Shown here: piece by piece, positions 44,258-51,280 of the stretch | How positions within the stretch are numbered: position 1 is the first letter of the stretch | How the letters are laid out: each line of letters starts with the position of its first letter | NCBI RefSeq assembly: GCF_021049245.1 | Contig: NZ_CP088020.1 | Coordinates: forward strand, 2,920,001-2,984,000 | Direction of reading: 5' to 3' | Source of the DNA: Radiobacillus kanasensis | Lineage (GTDB): Bacteria; Bacillota; Bacilli; Bacillales; Amphibacillaceae | Length of the DNA: 64,000 nt | Translations under genes and position numbers: made by a program | Notes under the pieces: generated by a model | Told to the model about the DNA's origin: nothing | The model's database searches: none | Seen by the model: only the letters and a program-made list of their open reading frames with translations

Positions 44258-44991
44258 AAATAGATATTAACTGTGACTTAGGAGAAGGATACGGTCCCTA
44301 TGACAAACAGATTATGCCCCATATTTCGTCAGCAAATATCGCTTGCGGCTTTCACGCTGGCGATCCGGACATAATGGATGATACGGTAAAGCTAGCACTA
44401 CAACATAACGTCAAAATTGGAGCCCATCCAGGATTCCCGGATAAGGAAGGATTCGGACGCCGTCTGCTGAAATGGACAGCGGACCAGGTGTACCGGTCCC
44501 TCCTTTATCAAATCGGGGCACTACAAGCTATAGCAAAGGCGAATGGCACATCTCTTCATCATGTCAAACCACATGGGGCGCTTTACCATTATGGGTGTCA
44601 ACATAAGGAAATTGCCCAAGCGATGGTAGAAGCTATCAAGAGGGTTGATCCAAGTCTTGTGCTTTATGGACCTGCAAATAGTGAATTAATAAAAGCTGGT
44701 GTAAAGGGAAATCTCACCGTGTACAGAGAAGTTTTTGCAGACAGAACCTATCTTGAGAACGGAAACTTAACCCCACGAACAGAGGAGCATGCCGTCCATA
44801 CAAAAACGAAACATGCTATCGAACAATCCATTCAAATGATTCAACATCAAAAAGTCACAACAAAAACAGGAAAAGTCATCCCCATTCAAGCGGATACCGT
44901 TTGTGTCCACGGTGATACACCAAATGCTGTAGAATTCGTAAAGGCTTTGTCAATCACCCTCCAGCAGCGGGGCATCCAACTTGGAAGCTAG
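44254..44991 (+). CDS. pxpA: 5-oxoprolinase subunit PxpA (LamB/YcsF family)
   Basis: PxpA (LamB/YcsF) is the subunit that catalyses ring opening. The 245-residue protein begins KIDINCDLGEGYGPYD and includes ANIACGFHAGDPDIM near residue 27, KIGAHPGFPDKEGFGRR near 55, HVKPHGALYHY near 104 and VCVHGDTPNAVEFV near residue 215. All match the family. It is the last gene of the operon; a terminator follows at 45105. A gamma-glutamyltransferase about 4 kb upstream can supply 5-oxoproline only by indirect routes. Confidence 0.95.
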   Translation: MKIDINCDLGEGYGPYDKQIMPHISSANIACGFHAGDPDIMDDTVKLALQHNVKIGAHPGFPDKEGFGRRLLKWTADQVYRSLLYQIGALQAIAKANGTSLHHVKPHGALYHYGCQHKEIAQAMVEAIKRVDPSLVLYGPANSELIKAGVKGNLTVYREVFADRTYLENGNLTPRTEEHAVHTKTKHAIEQSIQMIQHQKVTTKTGKVIPIQADTVCVHGDTPNAVEFVKALSITLQQRGIQLGS

Positions 44992-45104
44992 TCATCCCAC
45001 CATTTTTCTTCATGAGAGGATACTTGTCTATTCTCTTCGCAGTATTAAGCATATAGTATAGAGAACGCTGTAACTTCTAGTAGGGTTTATGCATACTACC
45101 AACT

Positions 45105-45136
45105 GGCTATCAGATCCTTTCTGATAGCCCTTTTTC
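45105..45136 (+). terminator. Terminator of the pxpBCA operon
   Basis: GGCTATCAG and CTGATAGCC form a perfect 9-base stem with a 7-base loop, followed by CTTTTTC on the plus strand. Confidence 0.85.
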
Positions 45137-45273
45137 TATCAGAATTCTTGTAAATCTTGTCGGGTGATGGTGTAAGTGCTGGCTTGCCTTTGCAGTTTTT
45201 TTATAACAAATGGAATGGGACAATCTGCTTCTTTCATAGAATGAACTATACTTTCGTGGAAAGGATGTTCTGT

Positions 45274-45915
45274 TTGGTTACGTATAAGTTTTTGAAGGTT
45301 AAGGATGTCTTCTCTGAATACGTCGATGATGTAAAGGATGACGTTGCCAACAAACGAATTAACGCCTACTTTTCTAAAAAGTCCAAGGTCATCCTATCCG
45401 TAGAAAAGGTAGGAAGCTCCTATTGTTTACGTAGTGGATTTAAGTTTTTTGATGCTTTAAAGAAAGTGAAGAGTAATCAATTCGTCCCTTTTGTGGTCGT
45501 ATCTGAACAGCCTGATCAGCCGTCTGAGAGACTCTTAGCGATTTTAAAGCGTGGTATGGTGTCTGAATCTACCGGTTGGAGATTCAAATATGACCTTATC
45601 CAAAAGCTTATCCATGACCATCACATGAAAGTTGAGGAAATAGCGTCCAAGACCGAGATCTCAGTTGAGGAAATTGAGCGTTTCAATCTTGATGCCGACA
45701 TACCAGACTTTTATAAGAAAAAAGCCATTCTTCTGCATAAAACAGAACTTATCAATTCCATTCATCGAACGCTTTTAATTCCTGATAACTATAAAAGCCA
45801 ATACTATAATCTTGCATTAGAAGGAAAATTAAGTACTCGCCAACTTTACATAGCCGCAAGCTACTACAACATGAGTTATTACCATTTTTACAATGTTGGG
45901 TATGTTGCTTATTAG
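45274..45915 (+). CDS. Orphan ParB-like/HTH protein of unknown function
   Basis: The protein (about 213 residues from TTG 45274; a longer frame starts upstream but has poor ribosome sites) opens with LKVKDVF and has a ParB-like N-terminal part: SYCLRSGFKFFDALKKV near residue 53 and FVPFVVVSEQPDQP, like the binding-pocket pattern of ParB domains. It then has a helix-turn-helix-like stretch VEEIASKTEISVEEIERF near residue 120 and a helical C-terminus with repeated Tyr. No partner ParA or parS-like repeat is seen. It sits directly beside modular repeat B. Function is not known; domain call is low-identity pattern reading. Confidence 0.55.
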   Translation: MVTYKFLKVKDVFSEYVDDVKDDVANKRINAYFSKKSKVILSVEKVGSSYCLRSGFKFFDALKKVKSNQFVPFVVVSEQPDQPSERLLAILKRGMVSESTGWRFKYDLIQKLIHDHHMKVEEIASKTEISVEEIERFNLDADIPDFYKKKAILLHKTELINSIHRTLLIPDNYKSQYYNLALEGKLSTRQLYIAASYYNMSYYHFYNVGYVAY

Positions 45916-45921
45916 GCGGCA

Positions 45922-46399
45922 GAACAAAAGCGTAAGCGCTCGGGTTTAAGGATTACAGACTAAGACCGTCCTTTGCGGACAACGTCTGCAGACCCCTTGC
46001 CGGGGCCACGTACGGCGCCTGGCCATGCCAGGTGGTTCGAGTTGCCGCTCAGGAGCGGCGGTTTTAATCGAACATTCTTACGTCGGAGATAAAGGAAACA
46101 TGCCCCCTCAAAAGGGTATGCCAACGTTGGGCTCAGGAGCCCGGGCTTAGTTGGCCTTCCTCGTGAATCGGTTGACTTATCGCACAGAGGTGAGGGAAGT
46201 CTCGCTAGTTGCTGGGCGCGTTAGGAAGCGAAGCGGGCTTGATCAAATACGATGGCATAAGCAGGGCTCCGTGAGTGACGGAATTTGTCACTGTAGGAGA
46301 ACTGCTTATGAAGTGAGTATTTAGCCCGCATAGCTGGACTGGAGCTGGACGTGGCTATTGCTACATGTTATCCATACTAAGCCAATTCTGTAATTTCCT
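45922..46399. repeat. Modular structured repeat, copy B with both inserts
   Basis: Same start (GAACAAAAGC) and end (TGTAATTTCCT) as copy A but about 478 bases long. A hairpin-rich insert near 45938-46080 carries GCGGACAACGTCTGC, CTGGCCATGCCAG and GCCGCTCAGGAGCGGC. A second insert at about 46219-46339 lies between GCTGGGCGC and TGGAGCTGG. In the core the loop GGGCTCAGGAGCCC replaces GGGCGCAAAGCCC of copy A. It has no convincing ORF. It begins 7 bases after the ParB-like gene. Confidence 0.85.
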
Positions 46400-46411
46400 A
46401 AACCATGAAAA

Positions 46412-46447
46412 AGAGTAGTTAACCCATAATTTAGGATTAACTACTCT
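46412..46447 (-). terminator. Terminator of ydjO-like gene
   Basis: AGAGTAGTTAA and TTAACTACTCT form a perfect 11-base stem (loop of 14), followed on the minus strand by TTTTTC. It lies 26 bases beyond the stop of the ydjO-like gene. Confidence 0.85.
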
Positions 46448-46472
46448 AGAACCGTTTTAAGGAAACTTATAA

Positions 46473-46655
46473 CTAATCAATCTTTGGTAAAACCTTCTCC
46501 TCTTTCTTCATCTCGGAATGACAAAGCGGACAACTTGGCTCTGATTCAAATGAGAAAGATTCTCTCATCCAACCAGGACAAGAGTCATTCGTACAAGACC
46601 AAATCATCGTTTCTACTTCTGGGACAGGTTCTTTTTTGTTATTAAAATAGGCCAT
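46473..46655 (-). CDS. ydjO: YdjO-like cold-inducible zinc-ribbon protein
   Basis: The 60-residue protein has a zinc-ribbon signature: MIWSCTNDSCPGWMR near residue 18 and CPLCHSEM near residue 42. This matches the small YdjO family of Bacillus, described as cold-inducible. The length is typical. AAGGGG lies upstream of ATG 46655. The gene is flanked by two copies of the modular repeat (B after its terminator, C upstream). The stretch 46656-46880 holds its promoter and a possible decayed relative of the 48 kb repeat (CTTGGCTAAGCTAAGCCTTA near 46787). Confidence 0.85.
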   Translation of the reverse strand: MAYFNNKKEPVPEVETMIWSCTNDSCPGWMRESFSFESEPSCPLCHSEMKKEEKVLPKID

Positions 46656-46880
46656 ATTTATAAGTCCCCTTTCTTCTTTATATCTTCATTATAACCCAAA
46701 CACATTGATCTTAGTGATAACTGGAAGAAAAAGTTGCCTTACATTACAGTATATTGGAGGAAAACCAAAATTATAACATAAAAAAACTTGGCTAAGCTAA
46801 GCCTTAAGTGCACTTATTTGGGACTTAAAAATTTTGCCTCGTTAAGTTTCTTCTTGCTAAAAATTTTATTTCCTAACGAA

Positions 46881-47383
46881 GAACAAAAGCTCGGGGCGCT
46901 CGGGTTTAAGGATTACAGACTAAGACCGTCCTTTGCGGACAACGTCTGCAGACCCCTTGCCGGGGCCACGTACGGACTGCGTCTGGCCATGCCAGGTGGT
47001 TCGAATTGCCGCTCAGGAGCGGCGGTTTTAATCGAACATTCTTACGTAAGAGATAAAGGAAACATGCCCCTTCAAAGGGGTAAGCAACGTTGGGTGCAAA
47101 GCCCGGGTTTAGTTGGCCTTCCTTCCTCGTGAGGTTAGGATATTTGACCTACGTCAAATAGATATCGTACGAAGGTGAGGGAAGTCTCGCTAATCGCTGG
47201 GCGCGTTAGGAAGCGGAGCGGGCTCGCCCAGATACGCCTGCATAAGTAGGGCTTCGTAAGTGACGGAACTTGTCACTGTAGGAGAACTGCTTAGACGTGC
47301 GTATCTAGCCCGCGCAGCTGGACTGGAGCCGGACGCGGCTATTGCAGTATGTTTATCCACACCAGCAAATTTTATAATTTCCT
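46881..47383. repeat. Modular structured repeat, copy C with both inserts
   Basis: Starts GAACAAAAGC and ends TATAATTTCCT. About 503 bases, nearly the same module order as copy B: GGACAACGTCTGCAGACC, CTGGCCATGCCAG, GCCGCTCAGGAGCGGC, the core with GCCAAC...GTTGGC replaced by a G-U variant, an extra hairpin TATTTGACCTACGTCAAATA near 47140, and the second insert at about 47202-47322. Open frames across it are by chance. It lies between the ydjO-like gene and the yesL operon end. Confidence 0.85.
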
Positions 47384-47393
47384 GGTAAACTAT

Positions 47394-47428
47394 AAAAAAA
47401 TTCCGCTAGGGGGCAGCGGAATTTTTTT
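47394..47428 (-). terminator. Terminator of the yesL operon
   Basis: AAAAAATTCCGCT and AGCGGAATTTTTTT form a strong stem with a short GC-rich loop, overlapping the stop codon of the last gene of the operon. Confidence 0.85.
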
Positions 47429-48035
47429 ATATTAACCCATTTTTTTGGTGGATACGCTTCATTAATCGATCAAAAATAAAATATTGGATAAACGCAATTA
47501 AGCTTCCACTTATTAAGATAAAAACTGGAGCTACGTACGTTAAAGCAATAGACCCTACTAAAATTCCAATCAAAAGAATCGTTTGAGGTAAATGACTTAA
47601 CGCAAACAGCAACGCTCTAGTAATTGTCTGTAACAAGGGTAATTCAAAATGTACTAATATGAAAAAGATAAATACAGTAGTAAACAAAAAGGTGAGTCCA
47701 AATAACAGTAAGAAAATAACAAGAATCAATTCACCCGTAAAATCATAATTGAGCACTATTACGCTGTCCATATAAAGAACAGCACAAAAGAATAACCAGA
47801 TCAATCCGATGATAAAGCTCTTTTTAAAGTTTGATTTAAAAAAGGAGAAAAACTGCTGGAAGGTACCTATTTCCATTCCGGAACTCAACCACTTTCTTAC
47901 GACAGCATACATAGCTGTCGTAGATGGAAAGATGGTAATGATAGGGATACAGCATATAATCCATAAAAGATTCAAAATCAAGAAATTGCTAAATATCTCT
48001 AATACTTTGAAGAACCCATTATCTGACTTAAACAT
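47427..48035 (-). CDS. YesL-like (DUF624) membrane protein
   Basis: The protein (202 residues from ATG 48035) has five to six membrane segments and the family opening MFKSDNGFFKVLEIFSNFL and LLWIICCIPIITIFPSTTAMY. YesL-like proteins often lie in sugar transport operons; their role is unknown. I chose ATG 48035 with GGTAGGTG upstream; the longer frame upstream runs through a duplicated sequence and is not part of the protein family. It is the last gene after the LacI regulator. Confidence 0.8.
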   Translation of the reverse strand: MFKSDNGFFKVLEIFSNFLILNLLWIICCIPIITIFPSTTAMYAVVRKWLSSGMEIGTFQQFFSFFKSNFKKSFIIGLIWLFFCAVLYMDSVIVLNYDFTGELILVIFLLLFGLTFLFTTVFIFFILVHFELPLLQTITRALLFALSHLPQTILLIGILVGSIALTYVAPVFILISGSLIAFIQYFIFDRLMKRIHQKNGLI

Positions 48036-48095
48036 GCTTGCACCTACCAACTTTGATCGATAATTTTTTATACTTTCCACATTAAAAGATTTGTA

Positions 48096-48257
48096 GGAAG
48101 AAAGCATAAGGGCAACTAGAGCTCGACCCGCGCCTAAAGGCTTGGTTTCGCTAAGTTTTCTTTTCACTTTCCATTTTTTAAGTCTTAAAGGAAGAAAGTA
48201 TAAGGGCAACTAGGGCTTAACCTGCGCCTAAAGGCTTGGTTTCGCCAAGTTTTCTTT
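48096..48257. repeat. Two direct copies of a 68-base sequence, about 94 bases apart
   Basis: Copies at about 48096-48163 and 48190-48257 differ at only a few positions. Each has GGAAGAAAG, TAAGGGCAACTAG and CGCCTAAAGGCTTGGTTTCG, with CTTGG...CCAAG pairing. On the minus strand the first copy encodes the last codons and TAG stop of the lacI-type gene. The second lies between that gene and the yesL start. Confidence 0.8.
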
Positions 48258-49271
48258 ATTATTAACAATACACGTATTACGAATAACCAATTCCGGATCT
48301 ACTAAAATGGAATTTGGTTCTGCTTGCTCATTAATCATGTCGTGCAACATATAGGCTGCTAGTTTACCCATTTTTTCTTTATCCTGTTTCACTGTAGATA
48401 GTGGAGGGTCACTGTAACGACAAGCTTCTACATCATCACAACCAATGACTTTGATGTCTTCTGGTACTGAGTAGCCACGTTCTTTGATTGCTTTTAAAGC
48501 CCCTAAAGCCATCATATCAGATGCAGCGAAAACCCCTTTAGGAATCGGCCCTTCAGCCAAAATACGATTCATCGCTTCGTAACCAGACTGTTCAAAATAA
48601 TCTCCATATTGGATCCAATTTTCTCGAACTGCCATTCCTAGCTGACGAACCGTATCCAAAAAGCCTTCCTTACGAATATTGGAGATGATCGAATCAGATG
48701 GTCCGCCAATGTATGCCACTTCTTTAATCGAATGGAGATAATAATGCTCCACTACTTTAGAAGAAACCTTCCGATTATCCGTGGTCACAAAGGTAGATCG
48801 AGGTCCCGTTAATTCAATATCCACACCAACACATGGCACCGAACTTTTATCTAATTCATAAATGGCTGACTCAATATTTTCCCCGGCGATGATGATGCAC
48901 CCATCTAATTGAAAATGTTTACATCTCGCCAGATAATCTTCTTTCCCTTTACTAAAGTTACTGTTAGAGAAAATTAATAAATCATAACCTAATCTGCCAA
49001 TCGCATTTTTAAAGGAATTGATAACCTCGTTGAAAAATGGATGGTTAAATTCTACGTGAACTTCCCCAGCATATATCAACCCGATTAGATTAGACTTTTT
49101 CGTCGCTAGCGCTTTTGCAGAGAAACTAGGTTGATAGCCCGTTTCCTCAATAATTTTCATGACTTTTTCTTTTGTTCTAGGACCAATACTCCCGGTTTGA
49201 TTAATAATCTTGGAAACAGTCCCAGGTGAAACCCCTGCCATTTTCGCGATATCTTTTATTGTCAACTTCAT
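48228..49271 (-). CDS. LacI-family transcriptional regulator
   Basis: The 347-residue protein has the LacI N-terminal helix-turn-helix (LTIKDIAKMAGVSPGTVSKIIN) and a periplasmic-binding-like effector domain (LIGLIYAGEVHVEF, GPFIPKGVFAASDMMALGALK-like segments, CDDVEACRYSDPPLSTV). The C-terminal ENLAKPSL is encoded inside a duplicated repeat. It lies after the second sugar importer, so local control is expected. A perfect 17-base palindrome is 30 bases upstream of its start codon. Confidence 0.92.
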   Translation of the reverse strand: MKLTIKDIAKMAGVSPGTVSKIINQTGSIGPRTKEKVMKIIEETGYQPSFSAKALATKKSNLIGLIYAGEVHVEFNHPFFNEVINSFKNAIGRLGYDLLIFSNSNFSKGKEDYLARCKHFQLDGCIIIAGENIESAIYELDKSSVPCVGVDIELTGPRSTFVTTDNRKVSSKVVEHYYLHSIKEVAYIGGPSDSIISNIRKEGFLDTVRQLGMAVRENWIQYGDYFEQSGYEAMNRILAEGPIPKGVFAASDMMALGALKAIKERGYSVPEDIKVIGCDDVEACRYSDPPLSTVKQDKEKMGKLAAYMLHDMINEQAEPNSILVDPELVIRNTCIVNNKENLAKPSL

Positions 49272-49300
49272 TGGTATCCCTCTGTTTCGTTAATCCGGTT

Positions 49301-49317
49301 GAAACAGTGACTGTTTC
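49301..49317. promoter_or_regulatory. Palindromic operator-like site upstream of the LacI-type gene
   Basis: GAAACAGTGACTGTTTC is a perfect palindrome around a central G. It may be an autoregulatory site of the LacI-type regulator, but LacI sites usually have a central CG, so another factor is possible. Confidence 0.5.
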
Positions 49318-49387
49318 GCATCCCACCGGTCAATTAGCCTACCTTTTGTTTCTATTGCAACCATTATAACAAGAATTAACAAATCTA

Positions 49388-49410
49388 TCAGTGGGATAGA
49401 ATCCCACTGA
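49388..49410 (-). other. Hairpin between permease and lacI-type gene
   Basis: TCAGTGGGAT and ATCCCACTGA form a perfect 10-base stem with loop AGA, just after the permease stop on the minus strand. No T-run follows; it is a possible mRNA-stabilising or partial-terminating structure. Confidence 0.55.
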
Positions 49411-49416
49411 CTATTG

Positions 49417-50262
49417 TTAACTTTTTACTGCACCTTCTGTCAAGCTTTGAATAAATAGACGGTTCAATAATAGGAATACGACGATTAATGGAACAGTAGC
49501 CCAGAATGTTCCGGATAAAATCATACCATTATCTCGAACATAGTTATCTATTAAACCACGTAATGCGATTTGAATTGTATAAGAGCTTTCCTCTCTTAAA
49601 ACAACTAGCGGCCATAGGAAGTCATTCCACATGTACATAAACTTGATGATTGCTAGTGTCGCAAATGCTGGAATAATAACGGGTACAGCGATATTCCAAT
49701 ATACACGGAAGTTGGAACATCCATCAATTTTTGCAGCATCAACTAATTCATCTGGTACGTTACTGCTAATATATTGTCTCATCCAGAAAATACCGAAAGC
49801 ATCGATCATCCCTGGCACAATAATCGCTTTTAAATCATTTAACCAATCTAATTTCGTAATGATGATATACTGTGGAATCAATCCCAGTTGTGGCGGAATC
49901 ATCATCGTGACAAGTATCGCTACAAAGAGAACATTTTTCCCTTTAAAATGAAATTTTGCAAAGGCAAAGCCTGCCAGTGAGCAAAGGAACAAAACACCAA
50001 TCGTAGTAACCGTTGAAACGATTAAAGAATTTCCAATTGCACCAAAGAAATCGATTGTGCTTAATACATTTTGAAAGTTTGTTACTAATTCACTTCCTGG
50101 CAAAATTGCAGGTGGTACATTGTTGATTGCACTATTATGATTCGTGGCCATAACGAACATCCAATAAAGCGGAAAAATGGATAGGAAGGCCGCAATAGCG
50201 AGCAACAAATACACGATTGTTTTAGAAAAAGTAAACGATTTCTTTCTAACATTACTACTCAT
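49417..50262 (-). CDS. Sugar ABC transporter permease, MalG type
   Basis: The 281-residue protein has about six membrane segments and the EAA loop DAAKIDGCSNFRVYWNIAVPV near residue 180. It is the smaller CUT1 permease of the second importer. The start is ATG 50262 with AGGAGG upstream; it follows the other permease by 13 bases. No ATPase gene is nearby, so a shared MsmX-like ATPase is expected. Confidence 0.92.
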   Translation of the reverse strand: MSSNVRKKSFTFSKTIVYLLLAIAAFLSIFPLYWMFVMATNHNSAINNVPPAILPGSELVTNFQNVLSTIDFFGAIGNSLIVSTVTTIGVLFLCSLAGFAFAKFHFKGKNVLFVAILVTMMIPPQLGLIPQYIIITKLDWLNDLKAIIVPGMIDAFGIFWMRQYISSNVPDELVDAAKIDGCSNFRVYWNIAVPVIIPAFATLAIIKFMYMWNDFLWPLVVLREESSYTIQIALRGLIDNYVRDNGMILSGTFWATVPLIVVFLLLNRLFIQSLTEGAVKS

Positions 50263-50275
50263 TTTGCATAACCTC

Positions 50276-51214
50276 CTATTTCCCTATCCTATTGGCAACA
50301 AATACGTTAATCGCCGACAATACGATAATAATGAAGAATAAAATAATCGCTGCAGCAGATGCTGGCCCGTAAGCAAGGTTCACAAACGCTTCACGATATA
50401 GGTATAGTACAACCGTTATACCTTCTTCTCTATACGTTCTACCAATATAAACTAATGGCTCTGTAAAGAGTTGAAGAGCACCGATAGTAGATGTAAATAC
50501 GGTTAGAATAAGGATCGGCCGAAGCATCGGAATCGTAATATATTGAATTTTTTGTCTCGTGGTTGCCCCATCAATCTTTGCTGCTTCATACAATTCATTC
50601 GGAATGGCTTGTAAACCAGCTAGATAAATAATGGTGTTATAACCAATCCAACGCCAGAAAACCATGGTAGAAATTGCAATTTTAACTCCCCACTCTGTTG
50701 TGCTCCAACTAACCGGATCTACTCCAAACCATCCTAAAATCACGTTAATAAGACCGAAATCTTGGTCATTAAACATAATTCCAAATACGATAGCTACCGC
50801 TACGGTGGATGTTACGTATGGCATAAAAATGGAGACACGGAAAAAGCTTTTAAACCTAATAAGTGCAGAATTTAGAGCATAGGCTAATATAATCCCGATT
50901 ATGAGCTGCGGAAGTGTTCCAAGTACCCACATGATTAAAGTATTGGAAAGAGACTTCCAGAATAGCGGATCCGTTAATATCCACTCAAAGTTTTGCAGCC
51001 CAACAAACTTCATTTCACCTAATCCATTCCAGCTTTGAAACCCTAAATAGAAGCTAAACAATATAGGGAAAAGCCCAAAGATAGCAAACAAGATGAAAAA
51101 AGGAGAAATATAGATATATCCAGAAATTGCTTCTTTTGTTTTCTCACTTAAGGATGATTTTTTCTTATTTGGAGGTTGATTGGATATTGAAGCCTGAGTA
51201 TGTGTTTTTGCCAC
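50276..51214 (-). CDS. Sugar ABC transporter permease, MalF type
   Basis: The 312-residue protein has a long polar N-terminus, about six membrane segments and an EAA loop near residue 210 (YEAAKIDGATTRQKIQYITIP). It starts at GTG 51214 behind GGAGAG. It is the larger permease partner and lies 66 bases after the binding-protein gene, across a hairpin. Confidence 0.92.
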   Translation of the reverse strand: MAKTHTQASISNQPPNKKKSSLSEKTKEAISGYIYISPFFILFAIFGLFPILFSFYLGFQSWNGLGEMKFVGLQNFEWILTDPLFWKSLSNTLIMWVLGTLPQLIIGIILAYALNSALIRFKSFFRVSIFMPYVTSTVAVAIVFGIMFNDQDFGLINVILGWFGVDPVSWSTTEWGVKIAISTMVFWRWIGYNTIIYLAGLQAIPNELYEAAKIDGATTRQKIQYITIPMLRPILILTVFTSTIGALQLFTEPLVYIGRTYREEGITVVLYLYREAFVNLAYGPASAAAIILFFIIIVLSAINVFVANRIGK

Positions 51215-51238
51215 AGTCGTTCTCTCCTTCCATGGATT

Positions 51239-51271
51239 TCAAGCGGCCATGGAAGCCCATAGACCGCTTGA
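51239..51271 (-). other. Intercistronic hairpin between binding-protein and permease genes
   Basis: TCAAGCGG and CCGCTTGA, extended by CCATGG-like pairs, form a stem without a T-run. It sits in the same place as the hairpin in the first importer operon (32335-32368), a common arrangement for keeping binding protein at a higher level. Confidence 0.6.
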
Positions 51272-51280
51272 TGATCATCC

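Noticed and set aside
45157..45273. Upstream extension of the ParB-like protein
   Set aside because: No ribosome site at the first ATG; the next one overlaps the purine-rich site; composition unlike the conserved part.
46788..47132. 114-codon open frame on the plus strand across repeat C
   Set aside because: It runs through the repeat and into non-coding sequence, has no ribosome site, and does not align with an equivalent frame in copy A or B.
37766..47383. Possibility that the repeats are a CRISPR array
   Set aside because: Copies are hundreds of bases long, few, dispersed and not separated by equal spacers.
48036..48209. N-terminal extension of the YesL-like protein
   Set aside because: The extension is encoded by duplicated repeat sequence; ATG 48035 has the better ribosome site and matches the family start.
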